Below the pieces are notes generated by a model. The model saw nothing but the letters and a program-made list of their open reading frames with translations. It had not been told where the DNA came from and made no database searches. 64,000 nt of DNA from Methylibium petroleiphilum PM1 (GTDB lineage: Bacteria; Pseudomonadota; Gammaproteobacteria; Burkholderiales; Burkholderiaceae_C), in the NCBI RefSeq assembly GCF_000015725.1, contig NC_008825.1:3100001-3164000 (forward strand), in the 5' to 3' direction. Below, piece after piece: positions 19,153 to 27,974 of this stretch. The position numbers and the translations under genes are program-made. Every line of letters starts with the position of its first letter. Positions within the stretch are counted from its first letter, which is position 1.

Positions 19153-19953
19153 ATGACCGGACTCGAACCCTTCAAGCCCCTGCTCACCGCGCTGGCGCTG
19201 CCACCGGTGCCCTGGCTGCTGCTGATGCTGCTCGGTGGACGCTTGATGCTCTGGCGCCCGCGCGTCGGCCTGCTGCTGTTGCTGCTGGGTGCAGCCCTCA
19301 TCTGGCTGAGCGCCTGCCAGGGCAGCGCCCACTGGCTGCAGTCGACCCTGCTGCCGGCTCCGCCGCCGCTGAGCGATGCCGATATCAGCGGCCTGAAGCC
19401 GCCCAAGGCCGAGCCCGCGCCGACGACCGCGATCCTGGTGATCGGCGGCGGGCGCATCCCGCGCGCACCGGAGTCCGGCACGGCCGACCTGCAACCCGCC
19501 TCGCTGGAGCGCCTGCGCTATGCGGTGCGGCTGTCGCGCCAGACCGGCCTGCCCCTGGCCTTCAGCGGCGGCCTCGGCTGGGGCCAGCACGACGACGGCG
19601 GCCTGTCGGAAGCCGAGATCGCGCAACGCATCGCCGAGCGCGACTTCCTGAGACCGATCAAATGGGTAGAGACCGCCTCGCGCGACACACGCGAGAACGC
19701 GCGGCTGAGCGTGAAGCAGCTGCACACCGCCGGCGTGCGCCACATCGTGCTGGTGACGCACGCCTGGCACATGCCGCGCGCGCTGCGCGCCTTCCGGCAG
19801 GAGGCCGGTGAGTCGATGCAGATCACCGCCGCACCGATGGGCTATTTCGTGCCGGCCGACCGCGGCGTGCTCGAGTGGCTGCCGAGCAGCGCCGGATTCG
19901 GGGAAGTGCGCGTGGTGCTGCGCGAACTGCTGGCGCGCGGCGTCGGCTACTAG
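19153..19953 (+). CDS. YdcF/ElyC-family membrane protein (DUF218)
   Basis: A 266-residue protein with two N-terminal membrane helices (about 15-30 and 36-56) and a periplasmic DUF218 domain. Family motifs: AILVIGGGRIP, PLAFSGGLGWGQ, ETASRDTRENA and VLVTHAWHMPRALRAF. Members such as ElyC affect envelope biogenesis and undecaprenyl-phosphate-dependent pathways; biochemical activity is poorly defined. The start lies just downstream of the msrA divergent region. It is convergent with ubiD, with a structured intergenic region between. Confidence 0.85.
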   Translation: MTGLEPFKPLLTALALPPVPWLLLMLLGGRLMLWRPRVGLLLLLLGAALIWLSACQGSAHWLQSTLLPAPPPLSDADISGLKPPKAEPAPTTAILVIGGGRIPRAPESGTADLQPASLERLRYAVRLSRQTGLPLAFSGGLGWGQHDDGGLSEAEIAQRIAERDFLRPIKWVETASRDTRENARLSVKQLHTAGVRHIVLVTHAWHMPRALRAFRQEAGESMQITAAPMGYFVPADRGVLEWLPSSAGFGEVRVVLRELLARGVGY

Positions 19954-19974
19954 ATCAGGACGCCAAAAAGCAGA

Positions 19975-20006
19975 AACCCCTCTCAACCATCACGGCGAGA
20001 GGGGTT
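19975..20006 (-). terminator. Rho-independent terminator for minus-strand transcription
   Basis: AACCCCTCTC and GAGAGGGGTT form a perfect 10-bp stem with a 12-base loop. On the minus strand the stem is followed by TTCTGCTTTTT, a proper T-rich tail; on the plus strand no T tract follows. It ends either the ubiD mRNA or a separate minus-strand RNA from this region. Confidence 0.75.
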
Positions 20007-20099
20007 AGGTGGCAGCACCACCTTTGGAGATCCGGAGGAATAGGGTCCGGGGCTCCTGGTACGCAGAGACTGCGTCCTGAGATTTACCTGCGTTGCAGG
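20007..20099. ncRNA. Candidate structured RNA: four consecutive hairpins between ydcF and ubiD
   Basis: Directly upstream of the terminator (minus-strand sense) are four tightly packed stems: AGGTGG/CCACCT (20007-20023), GGAG..CCGGA/TCCGG..CTCC (20026-20056), ACGCAG/CTGCGT (20061-20075) and CCTGC/GCAGG (20087-20099). The region is non-coding on both strands and lies between convergent genes, so it is not the leader of a downstream gene. Either a small RNA ending at 19975 or an elaborate ubiD 3' UTR fits. I could not match it with confidence to 6S, glycine, TPP or other known RNAs. Confidence 0.3.
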
Positions 20100-20194
20100 C
20101 CCCTGAAGACTAGGCGCCCGGCGGGCTGGATGCAAACCGCGAGGCTCTATGACTCGGGCGCTCCTGATTGCCGCCCGATGGCCCGTGGGCTTCC

Positions 20195-21772
20195 TCAGCG
20201 CGAGCCGGTCGCCGGCATCAACGCCTCGACGATGGCCGCTACCCGCTGCTCGACCGCTGCATCCATCCGGATCGGCCGGCCCCATTCGCGCGCAGTCTCG
20301 CCGGGCCACTTGCTGGTGGCGTCCAGCCCCATCTTGCCGCCCAGGCCCGAGACCGGCGAGGCGAAGTCCAGGTAGTCGATCGGCGTCTGGTCGACCAGCG
20401 TGGTGTCGCGCACCGGGTCCATGCGCGTGGTGATCGCCCAGATCACGTCCTGCCAGCTGCGGATGTCGACGTCGTCGTCGGTGACGACGATGAACTTGGT
20501 GTACATGAATTGGCGCAGGAAGCTCCACACGCCGAACATCACCCGCTTGGCGTGGCCGGGGTAGCTCTTCCTGATGCTGATGATCGCCATCCGGTAGCTG
20601 CAGCCTTCGGGTGGCAGATAGAAGTCGGTGATCTCCGGAAACTGCTTTTGCAGGAGGGGCACGAACACCTCGTTCAGCGCCACGCCCAGCACGGCGGGCT
20701 CGTCGGGCGGCTTGCCGGTGTAGGTGGAGTGATAGATCGGATCGCGGCGGTGGGTGATCCGGTCGACCTGGAACACCGGGAACCAGTCCTGCTCGTTGTA
20801 ATAGCCGGTGTGGTCGCCGAACGGGCCTTCGAGCGCATGCAGGTAGCCGCCGCGTTCTTCCAGCGGCACGCCGTGGGCGCTGGTGCCCCGGTACCCCGGT
20901 GCCGCGACCGGGATGTGCCCCTCCAGAACGAACTCGGCGCCGGCCGGGACCTGCAGCTTCACATCGCCCTCGCCCACACCCGAATCGACCACCTCGGTCC
21001 GGCTGCCGCGCAGCAGGCCGGCGAACTGGTATTCGCTCAGGCTGTCGGGCACCGGCGTCACGGCGCCCAGGATCGTGGCCGGGTCGGCCCCCAACGCCAC
21101 GGCGATCGGGAAGGGCTGGCCGGGGTGGGCCAGCGCGAAATCGCGGAAGTCGAGCGCGCCACCGCGGTGGGCGAGCCAGCGCATGATGGTCTGCCGCGGC
21201 CCGATGACCTGCTGGCGGTAGATGCCCAGGTTCTGGCGGCTGCGCGGTGCCGGCACGGACTGCGGTCCGCGCGTGATCACCAGGCCCCAGGTGATCAACG
21301 GACCGGCATCGTCCGGCCAGCAGGTCTGCACCGGCAGCGTGGCGAGGTCGACATCCGCGCCCTCCAGCACCACCTCCTGGCAGGGCGCGCTGCGCACGCG
21401 CGCGGGCTTCATGTCCCACAGGGCCTTGCCGAGTTGCACCAGCCGACCGGCGTCCTTCAGGCCCTTCGGCGGCTCCGGCTCCTTCAGGCTGGCGAGCAGA
21501 CGACCCACTTCGCGCAACTCGGAGGCGTCTGCCGCCCCCATGCCGAGCGCCACCCGGCGCGGGGTGCCGAACAGGTTTGTCAAGACCGGAATTTTGTAAC
21601 TGACTCGATCCGATACCGGATGTTCGAACAGCAGCGCCGGGCCGGCACGGCGCAAAAGCAAGTCACTGACCGCTGTCATCTCAAGCCGCGTGGAGACTGG
21701 CTCCGCGATGCGGCGGACTTCCCCTTGCTGCTCCAGGCCGTTCAAGAACTCGCGCAGATCCCGGTATTTCAT
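20195..21772 (-). CDS. ubiD: 4-hydroxy-3-polyprenylbenzoate decarboxylase UbiD
   Basis: A 525-residue prenylated-FMN-dependent decarboxylase of ubiquinone biosynthesis. The N-terminal [19 protein letters not shown], the [13 protein letters not shown] segment, [30 protein letters not shown] and [14 protein letters not shown] are canonical for proteobacterial UbiD, and the length matches. Like its relatives it needs UbiX for the cofactor; ubiX is not in this window. The ATG at 21772 is immediately before the conserved start. Divergent from a lytic transglycosylase gene. Confidence 0.96.
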   Translation of the reverse strand: MKYRDLREFLNGLEQQGEVRRIAEPVSTRLEMTAVSDLLLRRAGPALLFEHPVSDRVSYKIPVLTNLFGTPRRVALGMGAADASELREVGRLLASLKEPEPPKGLKDAGRLVQLGKALWDMKPARVRSAPCQEVVLEGADVDLATLPVQTCWPDDAGPLITWGLVITRGPQSVPAPRSRQNLGIYRQQVIGPRQTIMRWLAHRGGALDFRDFALAHPGQPFPIAVALGADPATILGAVTPVPDSLSEYQFAGLLRGSRTEVVDSGVGEGDVKLQVPAGAEFVLEGHIPVAAPGYRGTSAHGVPLEERGGYLHALEGPFGDHTGYYNEQDWFPVFQVDRITHRRDPIYHSTYTGKPPDEPAVLGVALNEVFVPLLQKQFPEITDFYLPPEGCSYRMAIISIRKSYPGHAKRVMFGVWSFLRQFMYTKFIVVTDDDVDIRSWQDVIWAITTRMDPVRDTTLVDQTPIDYLDFASPVSGLGGKMGLDATSKWPGETAREWGRPIRMDAAVEQRVAAIVEALMPATGSR

Positions 21773-21805
21773 ACTTAATGGCTATTAAGGATCAGTTTGA
21801 TAGTC

Positions 21806-21835
21806 TTGACTGGTTATTTAAAGCCTTCCTACACT
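21806..21835 (+). promoter_or_regulatory. Sigma-70-type promoter of the lytic transglycosylase gene
   Basis: TTGACT (21806-21811) and TACACT (21830-21835) are separated by 18 bases. This is the best -35/-10 pair in the window, 140 bases ahead of the coding start, leaving a leader of about 130 bases. Confidence 0.65.
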
Positions 21836-21866
21836 CCGGCCCGTTCCCGTGAGGGATAACCCGCCC

Positions 21867-21925
21867 CGTCGGCGCGGACCCTGAATACAGGGTGGCGCCG
21901 ACGCGGTGACGGGCGAATTATCGCC
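21867..21925 (+). promoter_or_regulatory. Structured mRNA leader with two hairpins
   Basis: CGTCGGCG (21867-21874) pairs with CGCCGACG (21896-21903), enclosing a second stem ACCCTG/CAGGGT with an AATA loop. A second hairpin, GGCGA-ATTA-TCGCC, is at 21912-21925. Both lie in the predicted leader of the transglycosylase gene, whose ribosome binding site (AAAGGAGAGG) follows 40 bases later. No known riboswitch consensus was recognised. Confidence 0.5.
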
Positions 21926-21974
21926 GTGGGGTTCGTGCTCGATGCGAAGCCCGGCGCTCTTTGAAAGGAGAGGC

Positions 21975-22895
21975 ATGACAGCACTCCCATCCCACCAGTC
22001 GCTGCGCCATCTGGCCGCGGCGCTGGGCCGCCCGGTGGCGGTGTTCTTCAAGGATGCAGGCCACGGCCTGCTCGAGGTCTGCCACAACTCGCTCGCACTG
22101 GTGGGCCTGGTGGTGGTGGCCCTGTCGCTGTTCTTCGCCGGCCGTGCCGACCTGCGGCACACGCTGGAAGAGCACGCGCTCGGCTGGTTGCAGAACCGGC
22201 AGGTGGCCCGTGTGGAAGCCGACACCTCCCTGGCCGGCCTAGCGGCCGCCCTGGTCGAGCGCGACGCGGTGGCGCGGGCGACCGCGGCCGACCCGAGCAA
22301 CCTCGACCGCCAGCAGGCCGCGGTGGCGTCCTGGCTGGCGCGCCGCTACCGCGTCGCGCCGGAACCGGTGAGCCGCCTGGTGCAGGAAGCCTGGCAGGTT
22401 GGGCAACGGGCCAAGCTCGACCCGACGCTCATCCTGGCGATCATGGCCATCGAGTCGAGCTTCAATCCGTTCGCCCAGAGCCCGGTCGGCGCACAGGGCC
22501 TGATGCAGGTGATGACCCGCGTCCACGACGACAAGTACGAGGCCTTCGGTGGCAACCACGCGGCCTTCGATCCGGTGACCAACCTGCGCGTCGGCGTGCA
22601 GGTGCTGAAGGAATGCATCGCGCGCGCCGGCAGCCTGGAGGGCGGCCTGAAGTACTACGTCGGCGCGGCCAACCTCGCCGACGACGGCGGCTACGCCGGC
22701 AAGGTGCTTGCCGAGCAGAGCCACCTCCGCTCCGTGGCGGCAGGCCGCAACGTCGCGGTCACGGCTCCGATCATCGTGGCGCCGACGGCTCTGCCGGTCG
22801 CGGCACCCGCAGAGGCCGCCGCATCCGCGGCGCCGGCGGGCGGCGGCGAGGAGTCGCTTCCCGCGGCACCGGCCCAGCAGGTCGCGCTGCGCTGA
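21975..22895 (+). CDS. Membrane-anchored lytic transglycosylase (SLT domain)
   Basis: A 306-residue peptidoglycan-cleaving enzyme. One N-terminal membrane helix (about residues 43-56, LALVGLVVVALSLFFAG) anchors it to the inner membrane; the SLT domain begins near 130. The catalytic Glu160 lies in AIMAIESSFNPFAQSPVGAQ, followed by GLMQVM and the NLRVGVQVLKE segment. The C-terminal 60 residues are Ala/Pro-rich and low-complexity. A very good Shine-Dalgarno (AAAGGAGAGG) supports the start. It has its own sigma-70 promoter and a structured leader. Confidence 0.92.
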   Translation: MTALPSHQSLRHLAAALGRPVAVFFKDAGHGLLEVCHNSLALVGLVVVALSLFFAGRADLRHTLEEHALGWLQNRQVARVEADTSLAGLAAALVERDAVARATAADPSNLDRQQAAVASWLARRYRVAPEPVSRLVQEAWQVGQRAKLDPTLILAIMAIESSFNPFAQSPVGAQGLMQVMTRVHDDKYEAFGGNHAAFDPVTNLRVGVQVLKECIARAGSLEGGLKYYVGAANLADDGGYAGKVLAEQSHLRSVAAGRNVAVTAPIIVAPTALPVAAPAEAAASAAPAGGGEESLPAAPAQQVALR

Positions 22896-23135
22896 TCGCC
22901 CGCCTGCGTTCCGGCACGTCGTTGCCGGAGCGGCCGGCAGGGCTCCGGTAAACTGCCGCGGCAGCGCAACCGGCGATACGGCCCCCGAGGCCCGAGGTGG
23001 ATCTCCACCAGGAAGCGCTGCCGGAAGTTCTGCCTGCTGCAGACCCGTTCCGCCGCGCGCCTGGGCAGCCCCCGGCTGCATCCGCCTCGCGGGTGCGCTG
23101 TACTGGGGTCTTCCTGATCGATGAGAACCGCCACC
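22896..23135 (+). promoter_or_regulatory. glyA upstream region
   Basis: A 240-base gap. TAAACT (22948-22953) is a possible -10, followed at once by the perfect palindrome CTGCCGCGGCAG. The remaining leader of about 170 bases is GC-rich and shows no recognisable glycine, SAM/SAH or tetrahydrofolate riboswitch core. Confidence 0.3.
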
Positions 23136-24386
23136 ATGTTCGACCGCCAGCAATCCACCGTCGCGAACGTCGACGCCGAGCTTTGGGCCGCCATCCAGGC
23201 AGAGAACCGCCGCCAGGAAGAACACATCGAGCTCATCGCGTCCGAGAACTACGCCAGCCCGGCCGTGATGGCGGCGCAGGGCACCCAGCTGACCAACAAG
23301 TACGCCGAAGGCTACCCCGGCAAGCGCTACTACGGCGGCTGCGAGAACGTCGACGTGGTGGAGCAACTGGCCATCGACCGGCTCAAGCAGCTGTACGGTG
23401 CGGCCTTCGCCAACGTGCAGCCCAACTCCGGCTCACAGGCCAACCAGGGCGCGTTCTTCGCGCTGCTGCAGCCTGGCGACACCATCATGGGCATGAGCCT
23501 CGCCGAGGGCGGCCACCTGACGCACGGCATGGCGCTCAACATGAGCGGCAAGTGGTTCAAGGTGGTCAGCTACGGCCTCGACGCCAAGGAAGAGATCGAC
23601 TACGACGCGATGGAACGGCTGGCCCACGAGCACAAGCCCAAGCTCATCATCGCCGGGGCGTCGGCCTATGCGCTGCGCATCGACTTCGAGCGCTTCGCCA
23701 AGGTAGCCAAGGCCGTGGGGGCCTACTTCATGGTCGACATGGCGCACTACGCCGGCTTGATCGCCGCGGGCGTCTACCCGAACCCGGTGCCGTTCGCCGA
23801 CGTGGTGACCTCCACCACGCACAAGAGCCTGCGCGGGCCGCGCGGCGGGATCATCCTGGCGAACAACGAGGACATCGCGAAGAAGATCAACAGCGCGATC
23901 TTCCCCGGCCTGCAGGGTGGCCCGCTGATGCACGTGATCGCGGCCAAGGCGGTGGCGTTCAAGGAGGCGCTGCAGCCCGAATTCAAGGCCTACCAGCAAC
24001 AGGTGGTGAAGAACGCCGACGCCCTGGCGCGCACGCTGACCGAGCGCGGCCTGCGCATCGTGTCGGGCCGCACCGAGAGCCACGTGATGCTGGTCGACCT
24101 GCGTCCCAAGGGCCTGACCGGCAAGGAAGCGGAGGCCATCCTCGGCCAGGCGCACATGACCTGCAACAAGAACGGCATCCCGAACGATCCGCAGAAGCCG
24201 ATGGTCACCAGCGGCATCCGCCTGGGCAGCCCGGCGATGACGACGCGCGGTTTCGGAGTGGAACAGGCGGTCCGGACCGCGCACCTGATCGCCGACGTGC
24301 TCGACCGACCGCACGACGAGAGCAACCTGGCCGACGTGCGCGCCAAGGTGGCGCTGCTGACGCGCGAGTTCCCGGTCTACCGTTGA
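23136..24386 (+). CDS. glyA: Serine hydroxymethyltransferase
   Basis: A 416-residue PLP enzyme interconverting serine and glycine with transfer of a one-carbon unit to tetrahydrofolate. Typical segments: [51 protein letters not shown] and the PLP lysine in [13 protein letters not shown] (Lys230). ATG 23136 gives the usual length; an ATG at 23121 would add 5 residues. It is the first gene of the conserved glyA-nrdR pair. Confidence 0.98.
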   Translation: MFDRQQSTVANVDAELWAAIQAENRRQEEHIELIASENYASPAVMAAQGTQLTNKYAEGYPGKRYYGGCENVDVVEQLAIDRLKQLYGAAFANVQPNSGSQANQGAFFALLQPGDTIMGMSLAEGGHLTHGMALNMSGKWFKVVSYGLDAKEEIDYDAMERLAHEHKPKLIIAGASAYALRIDFERFAKVAKAVGAYFMVDMAHYAGLIAAGVYPNPVPFADVVTSTTHKSLRGPRGGIILANNEDIAKKINSAIFPGLQGGPLMHVIAAKAVAFKEALQPEFKAYQQQVVKNADALARTLTERGLRIVSGRTESHVMLVDLRPKGLTGKEAEAILGQAHMTCNKNGIPNDPQKPMVTSGIRLGSPAMTTRGFGVEQAVRTAHLIADVLDRPHDESNLADVRAKVALLTREFPVYR

Positions 24387-24435
24387 GCCTGCCGGCGCCT
24401 CGCGGACTCCCTCCTCGCCTTCCGGCCTGAGCTGA

Positions 24436-24879
24436 GTGCGCTGCCCCTTCTGCGGCCACGAGGACACCCAGGTCGCCGAGACCCGGGAGTCCGACGAAGG
24501 CGACGTGATCCGTCGCCGGCGTCGCTGCCCGTCCTGTGACAAGCGCTTCACGACCTACGAGCGCGCCGAGCTGGCAATGCCGGCGATCGTGAAGAAGGAT
24601 GGCAGCCGCAGCGAATTCGATCGCAGCAAGATCCGCGCGTCGATGATGCTGGCGCTGCGCAAGCGGCCTGTGAGCATCGACCAGGTCGAGGCCGCCCTCG
24701 GGCGCATCGAGGAGAAGATGCTCGCCACCGCCGCCAACGAGGTGCCGTCCGCGAAGATCGGCGAGATGGTGATGCGCGAGCTGAAGAAGCTCGACAAGGT
24801 GGCTTACGTGCGCTTCGCGTCGGTGTACCGGAGCTTCGAGGGCGTCGACGAATTCAGCCGCCTCATCAAGGACATTTGA
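24436..24879 (+). CDS. nrdR: Transcriptional repressor NrdR
   Basis: A 147-residue repressor of ribonucleotide reductase genes. A zinc ribbon is formed by Cys3, Cys6, Cys31 and Cys34 (CPFCGH ... [13 protein letters not shown]), followed by the ATP-cone domain ([15 protein letters not shown] ... [10 protein letters not shown]). ATP/dATP binding by the cone controls its oligomerisation and DNA binding. The start is GTG. The gene order glyA-nrdR is common in Burkholderiales. No NrdR box pair was searched for upstream of nrd genes, which are not in this window. Confidence 0.97.
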   Translation: MRCPFCGHEDTQVAETRESDEGDVIRRRRRCPSCDKRFTTYERAELAMPAIVKKDGSRSEFDRSKIRASMMLALRKRPVSIDQVEAALGRIEEKMLATAANEVPSAKIGEMVMRELKKLDKVAYVRFASVYRSFEGVDEFSRLIKDI

Positions 24880-25014
24880 ACCCCCGAGCCTGTCACAGCC
24901 TATGAGGCAGCGGCGGCAGCGCTTCCCTCCCCGCTTCCCCCGACGGGGCGACGCGCCACCCAGGCTGCAAGCCTAGATTCGCCTGCATCGTCACCACGAT
25001 GTCCAGGAGAGGCC

Positions 25015-25545
25015 ATGCGAACGCCGCAACGGGGATTCACCTTCATCGAGACGGGCGCCACGCTCGCCATCCTGGCGATCGCTGCAACCCTCGCGATCCC
25101 TGGCTTCCAGGATCTGCTGCAGCGAAGGCACACGGAAGGCGTGGCCACCGAGCTCGCCACCGACCTGCAGTTCCTGCGCTCCGAAGCGGTCGCCCGCAAT
25201 CAGACGCTGCGCGCCAGCTTCTCCGCGTTGCCCGGCGGTGGCAGCTGCTACCTGCTGCACTCGGGTGCCGCGGCGGCCTGCCGTTGCCAGCCCGACGGCA
25301 GTCCGTCCTGCAGCGGCGACGCGCAGCAGATCAAGGCGGTGCCCCTGCCGGCCGGTAGCCGCGTCAGCGTGCAGGCCAACGTGGGCTCCATCGTCTACGA
25401 CCCGCGGCACGGCACCAGCACGCCGGCCGCGACGATCCGCGTCACGGGTCTGGACGGCCGCGCGGTGCACCACGTGGTGAACATCATGGGCCGAGTTCGC
25501 TCGTGCTCCCCTCGTGCCGAGTTCGGCGGCTACCACGCCTGCTGA
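25015..25545 (+). CDS. fimT: FimT/GspH-family minor pseudopilin
   Basis: A 176-residue type IV pilin-like protein. The prepilin peptidase site is GFTFIETG, followed by the hydrophobic helix ATLAILAIAATLAIPGF; cleavage would be after Gly at about residue 7. The GspH/FimT domain follows (LATDLQFLRSEAVARNQTL), with several Cys residues in the C-terminal half. It heads a run of five pilin-like genes with gaps of 3-7 bases or overlaps, so it is the first gene of an operon that probably primes type IV pilus assembly. Confidence 0.88.
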   Translation: MRTPQRGFTFIETGATLAILAIAATLAIPGFQDLLQRRHTEGVATELATDLQFLRSEAVARNQTLRASFSALPGGGSCYLLHSGAAAACRCQPDGSPSCSGDAQQIKAVPLPAGSRVSVQANVGSIVYDPRHGTSTPAATIRVTGLDGRAVHHVVNIMGRVRSCSPRAEFGGYHAC

Positions 25546-25548
25546 GCC

Positions 25549-25977
25549 ATGGCGCCCCGCCCGGGCATGATCGCCGCACGCGGTCTGAGCCTCGTCGAAC
25601 TGGTGATCGTGCTGCTTGTCGTCGGCATCCTCGCGGTGATCGCCTATCCCAGCTTCATGGCGCAGTTGCTCAAGACCCGCCGCATCGAGGCCATCGCCGC
25701 GCTGGCCCAGGTACAGCAGGCTCAGGAACGCTGGCGCGCGAATCACACGACGTATGCCGACACCCTCGCGGCGCTCGGTCTGTCGTCGCCCGCGTCCGGC
25801 CGCTACCTGATCACGATCGACCACGGCGCGGTCGACGGCTACACGGCCACGGCCCGTGCCGTCGGTGCGCAAGCGGTCGACACGGCCTGCACCAGCCTGA
25901 GTCTCACGCTGGGCGGCGGCACCACCCGCCACGCATCGACCGGCTCCGCGCTCGCAAGCGTCTGCTGGAACCGGTGA
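25549..25977 (+). CDS. pilE: PilE-type minor pilin
   Basis: A 142-residue pilin-like protein with cleavage site RGLSLVELVIVLLVVGILAV and the typical PilE follow-on AYPSFMAQLLKTRRIEAIAAL. The C-terminal region has a Cys pair (DTACTSL ... VCWNR) that could form the D-region disulfide. In most clusters pilE is the last gene after pilY1; here it is second. Three bases separate it from fimT. Confidence 0.85.
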   Translation: MAPRPGMIAARGLSLVELVIVLLVVGILAVIAYPSFMAQLLKTRRIEAIAALAQVQQAQERWRANHTTYADTLAALGLSSPASGRYLITIDHGAVDGYTATARAVGAQAVDTACTSLSLTLGGGTTRHASTGSALASVCWNR

Positions 25978-25983
25978 GCCCGC

Positions 25984-26667
25984 ATGGCCGACGCACGGAT
26001 GTCCCGGCGGAGAAATCTCGCGTCCCAGCGCGGCCTGTCGCTGGTCGAACTGCTCGTCGGCTTCGCGGTCGCGCTCTTCGTTGTCATCGGCAGCATCGCC
26101 CTGCTCGTCGACCAGTTGCGCGACAGCCGCCGCCTGTTGCTCGAGGCGCGCGTTCACCAGGATCTGCGGGCCGCGGCTGATCTGATCACGCGCGATCTGC
26201 GCCGTGCCGGCTACTGGCAGCACGCGCCAGCCGGCGGGGCCAACCCGTACGAGGAAGTCACGACGGCCGGTCCCGAGACCGCGGCGGTCGTGCGCTACAG
26301 CTTTTCTCGCGACGCTCTCGAGAACGACAGCGTCGATACCGCGGAGGCCACCGGCTTCCGACTCGGCGGAGACACGTTGCAGACGCTGAACGGAGGAAGC
26401 TGGCAGGCGATGACCGACCCCGGCACCGTGCGCATCACGCATTTTTCGATCAGCCCGCGGGTCAGCGTCGTCCCGCTCGGCCAGTTCTGCATGCCGGCCT
26501 GCGCGGTCGGCACGGCGGGCTGCCCCGTGCTGTCGCTGCGCAGCTACGTGATCGAGTTGCGCGGGCGCTCCGCGACCGACGCCGCCGTGCAGCGCGAGAT
26601 CCGGCAGACCGTGCGCGTTCGCAACGATGCGCTGCCGATCGGGTCCTGTCCCGCCCCGACCACATGA
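25984..26667 (+). CDS. pilW: PilW-family minor pilin
   Basis: A 227-residue protein with pilin motif QRGLSLVELLVGFAVALFVV and the PilW hallmark DLITRDLRRAGYWQHA, followed by a beta-rich globular region with a Cys cluster (FCMPACAVGTAGC). PilW is a minor pilin in the priming complex that starts pilus assembly. Its stop overlaps the pilX start (ATGA at 26664). Confidence 0.88.
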   Translation: MADARMSRRRNLASQRGLSLVELLVGFAVALFVVIGSIALLVDQLRDSRRLLLEARVHQDLRAAADLITRDLRRAGYWQHAPAGGANPYEEVTTAGPETAAVVRYSFSRDALENDSVDTAEATGFRLGGDTLQTLNGGSWQAMTDPGTVRITHFSISPRVSVVPLGQFCMPACAVGTAGCPVLSLRSYVIELRGRSATDAAVQREIRQTVRVRNDALPIGSCPAPTT

Positions 26668-27968
26668 AGACCGGCCGCACACCCCAGCAAGGCGCCGCCG
26701 CGCTGGCCGTCGTGATGATCCTGTTGCTGGCGATGACCATCCTGGCCGCCTTTGCGAACCGCAGCCTGCTCTTCGAGCAGCGGAGTTCGGCCAATCAATA
26801 CCGTTCCACGATCGCTGCCGAGACCGCCGAGGCCGGTCTCGAGTGGGCGCAAGCCCTGCTGAACGACGGTCGCCGCGTCGATGCGCACTGCCTCCCGGCC
26901 GCCGACCAGCCCACCTCGTTCCGTGAACGCTATGTCCCGAAGTCCTCACCCGATGCCGCCATCGCGCCCGTCACCACCGTTCGTCCCGGATGCAGCCTGG
27001 GCGCGACCGGTCTGACCTGCCATTGCCCGGACGCCGGCGGCTCGGCCGAGTGGACCCGCAACGACCCCAGCTTCACCGTCGAGTTCGCAGCCGTCATCGG
27101 CGATCCGGAGTCCGTCCGAATCACCGCCCGCGGCTGCTCGAGCCGCGGATCGCAGTGCGTGCCGGGCAGCGACGCCGCACGTGCCGACGCCTCGGCGGCG
27201 ACGCAGGCCATCTTCAAGCTCCGCCCGACCCTGCGGACAATGCCGGCTGCCGCGCTCACCACCGGGGGCCTTGTGGCCCTCGACGGTTGGCAATTGCTCA
27301 ACACCGATTACGCCACGCAAGGTCTGCTGATCGATGCGGGTGGCGCCATCACGCTCGGCGGCACGCCGCCGCTCCTGACCACGTTGCCGGGCAGCCCGGT
27401 CGAGAACGCGCTGATCGAAAGCGACGAGGCCTTGGCGCGGCTTGCATCAGCCGATGCGTCGGGCGCGGTCTTCTTTTCCGCGCTGTTCGGCAGCACGCCT
27501 GCGCAGTTCGCCGCGGCTCCCGCGACCCGGCGCATCGCCGGGTGCACGGCCATCTCCTGCGGCGCCGCCCTGCGAGCGGCCTACGCAGAGGGCGACGCGA
27601 GCTTCTTCGTCGATGGCGATCTGCAACTCGACGCCGCCGGCTGGCCCGGCGCTGCGGTCGGCAGCGCGGACCGGCCGCTGCTCCTGGTGGTGAGCGGGGC
27701 GCTGCGCTTCAATGGCGGTTTCCCCGCCCACGGCCTGATCTACGCAGCCGAAAGCAGCTTCGACCCCGGTGGTGCCATCGATCTGCAAGGGGCGCTCGTG
27801 GCACGAGGCAACCTCGCAGGCAGCAGCAACGGCCGTATCACCTACAACTCGCCGGTGCTGCGGCAGCTGCGGTCCGCAGCCGGACCGTGGGTGCGCGTGC
27901 CCGGCAGCTGGCGCGACGGTCGGTGTGCCGACGGCGATCCCGCCCGGCCCTGCGACTTGCTGCCCTGA
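26664..27968 (+). CDS. pilX: PilX-like minor pilin-associated protein, enlarged
   Basis: A 434-residue protein starting QQGAAALAVVMILLLAMTIL, the PilX N-terminal motif (no Glu5, a GxxL-type helix), then SSANQYRSTIAAETAEAGLEWAQALLN, which matches the conserved PilX_N segment. Typical PilX is under 200 residues, so the 300-residue extension is unusual; it contains Cys-rich stretches (CSLGATGLTCHC; CSSRGSQCVPG) and a beta-rich region. With pilY1 missing from the operon, the extension might supply an adhesin function; that is inference. Confidence 0.75.
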   Translation: MKTGRTPQQGAAALAVVMILLLAMTILAAFANRSLLFEQRSSANQYRSTIAAETAEAGLEWAQALLNDGRRVDAHCLPAADQPTSFRERYVPKSSPDAAIAPVTTVRPGCSLGATGLTCHCPDAGGSAEWTRNDPSFTVEFAAVIGDPESVRITARGCSSRGSQCVPGSDAARADASAATQAIFKLRPTLRTMPAAALTTGGLVALDGWQLLNTDYATQGLLIDAGGAITLGGTPPLLTTLPGSPVENALIESDEALARLASADASGAVFFSALFGSTPAQFAAAPATRRIAGCTAISCGAALRAAYAEGDASFFVDGDLQLDAAGWPGAAVGSADRPLLLVVSGALRFNGGFPAHGLIYAAESSFDPGGAIDLQGALVARGNLAGSSNGRITYNSPVLRQLRSAAGPWVRVPGSWRDGRCADGDPARPCDLLP

Positions 27969-27974
27969 AGCGCA

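Noticed and set aside
20041-20110. TPP riboswitch (CTGAGA) in the ydcF-ubiD gap
   Set aside because: CTGAGA is present, but the required downstream GAACCTGA and GGGA elements are missing and no gene lies downstream in that orientation.
22896-23135. Glycine or SAH riboswitch before glyA
   Set aside because: No conserved aptamer core is visible; only a short palindrome after a possible -10 box.
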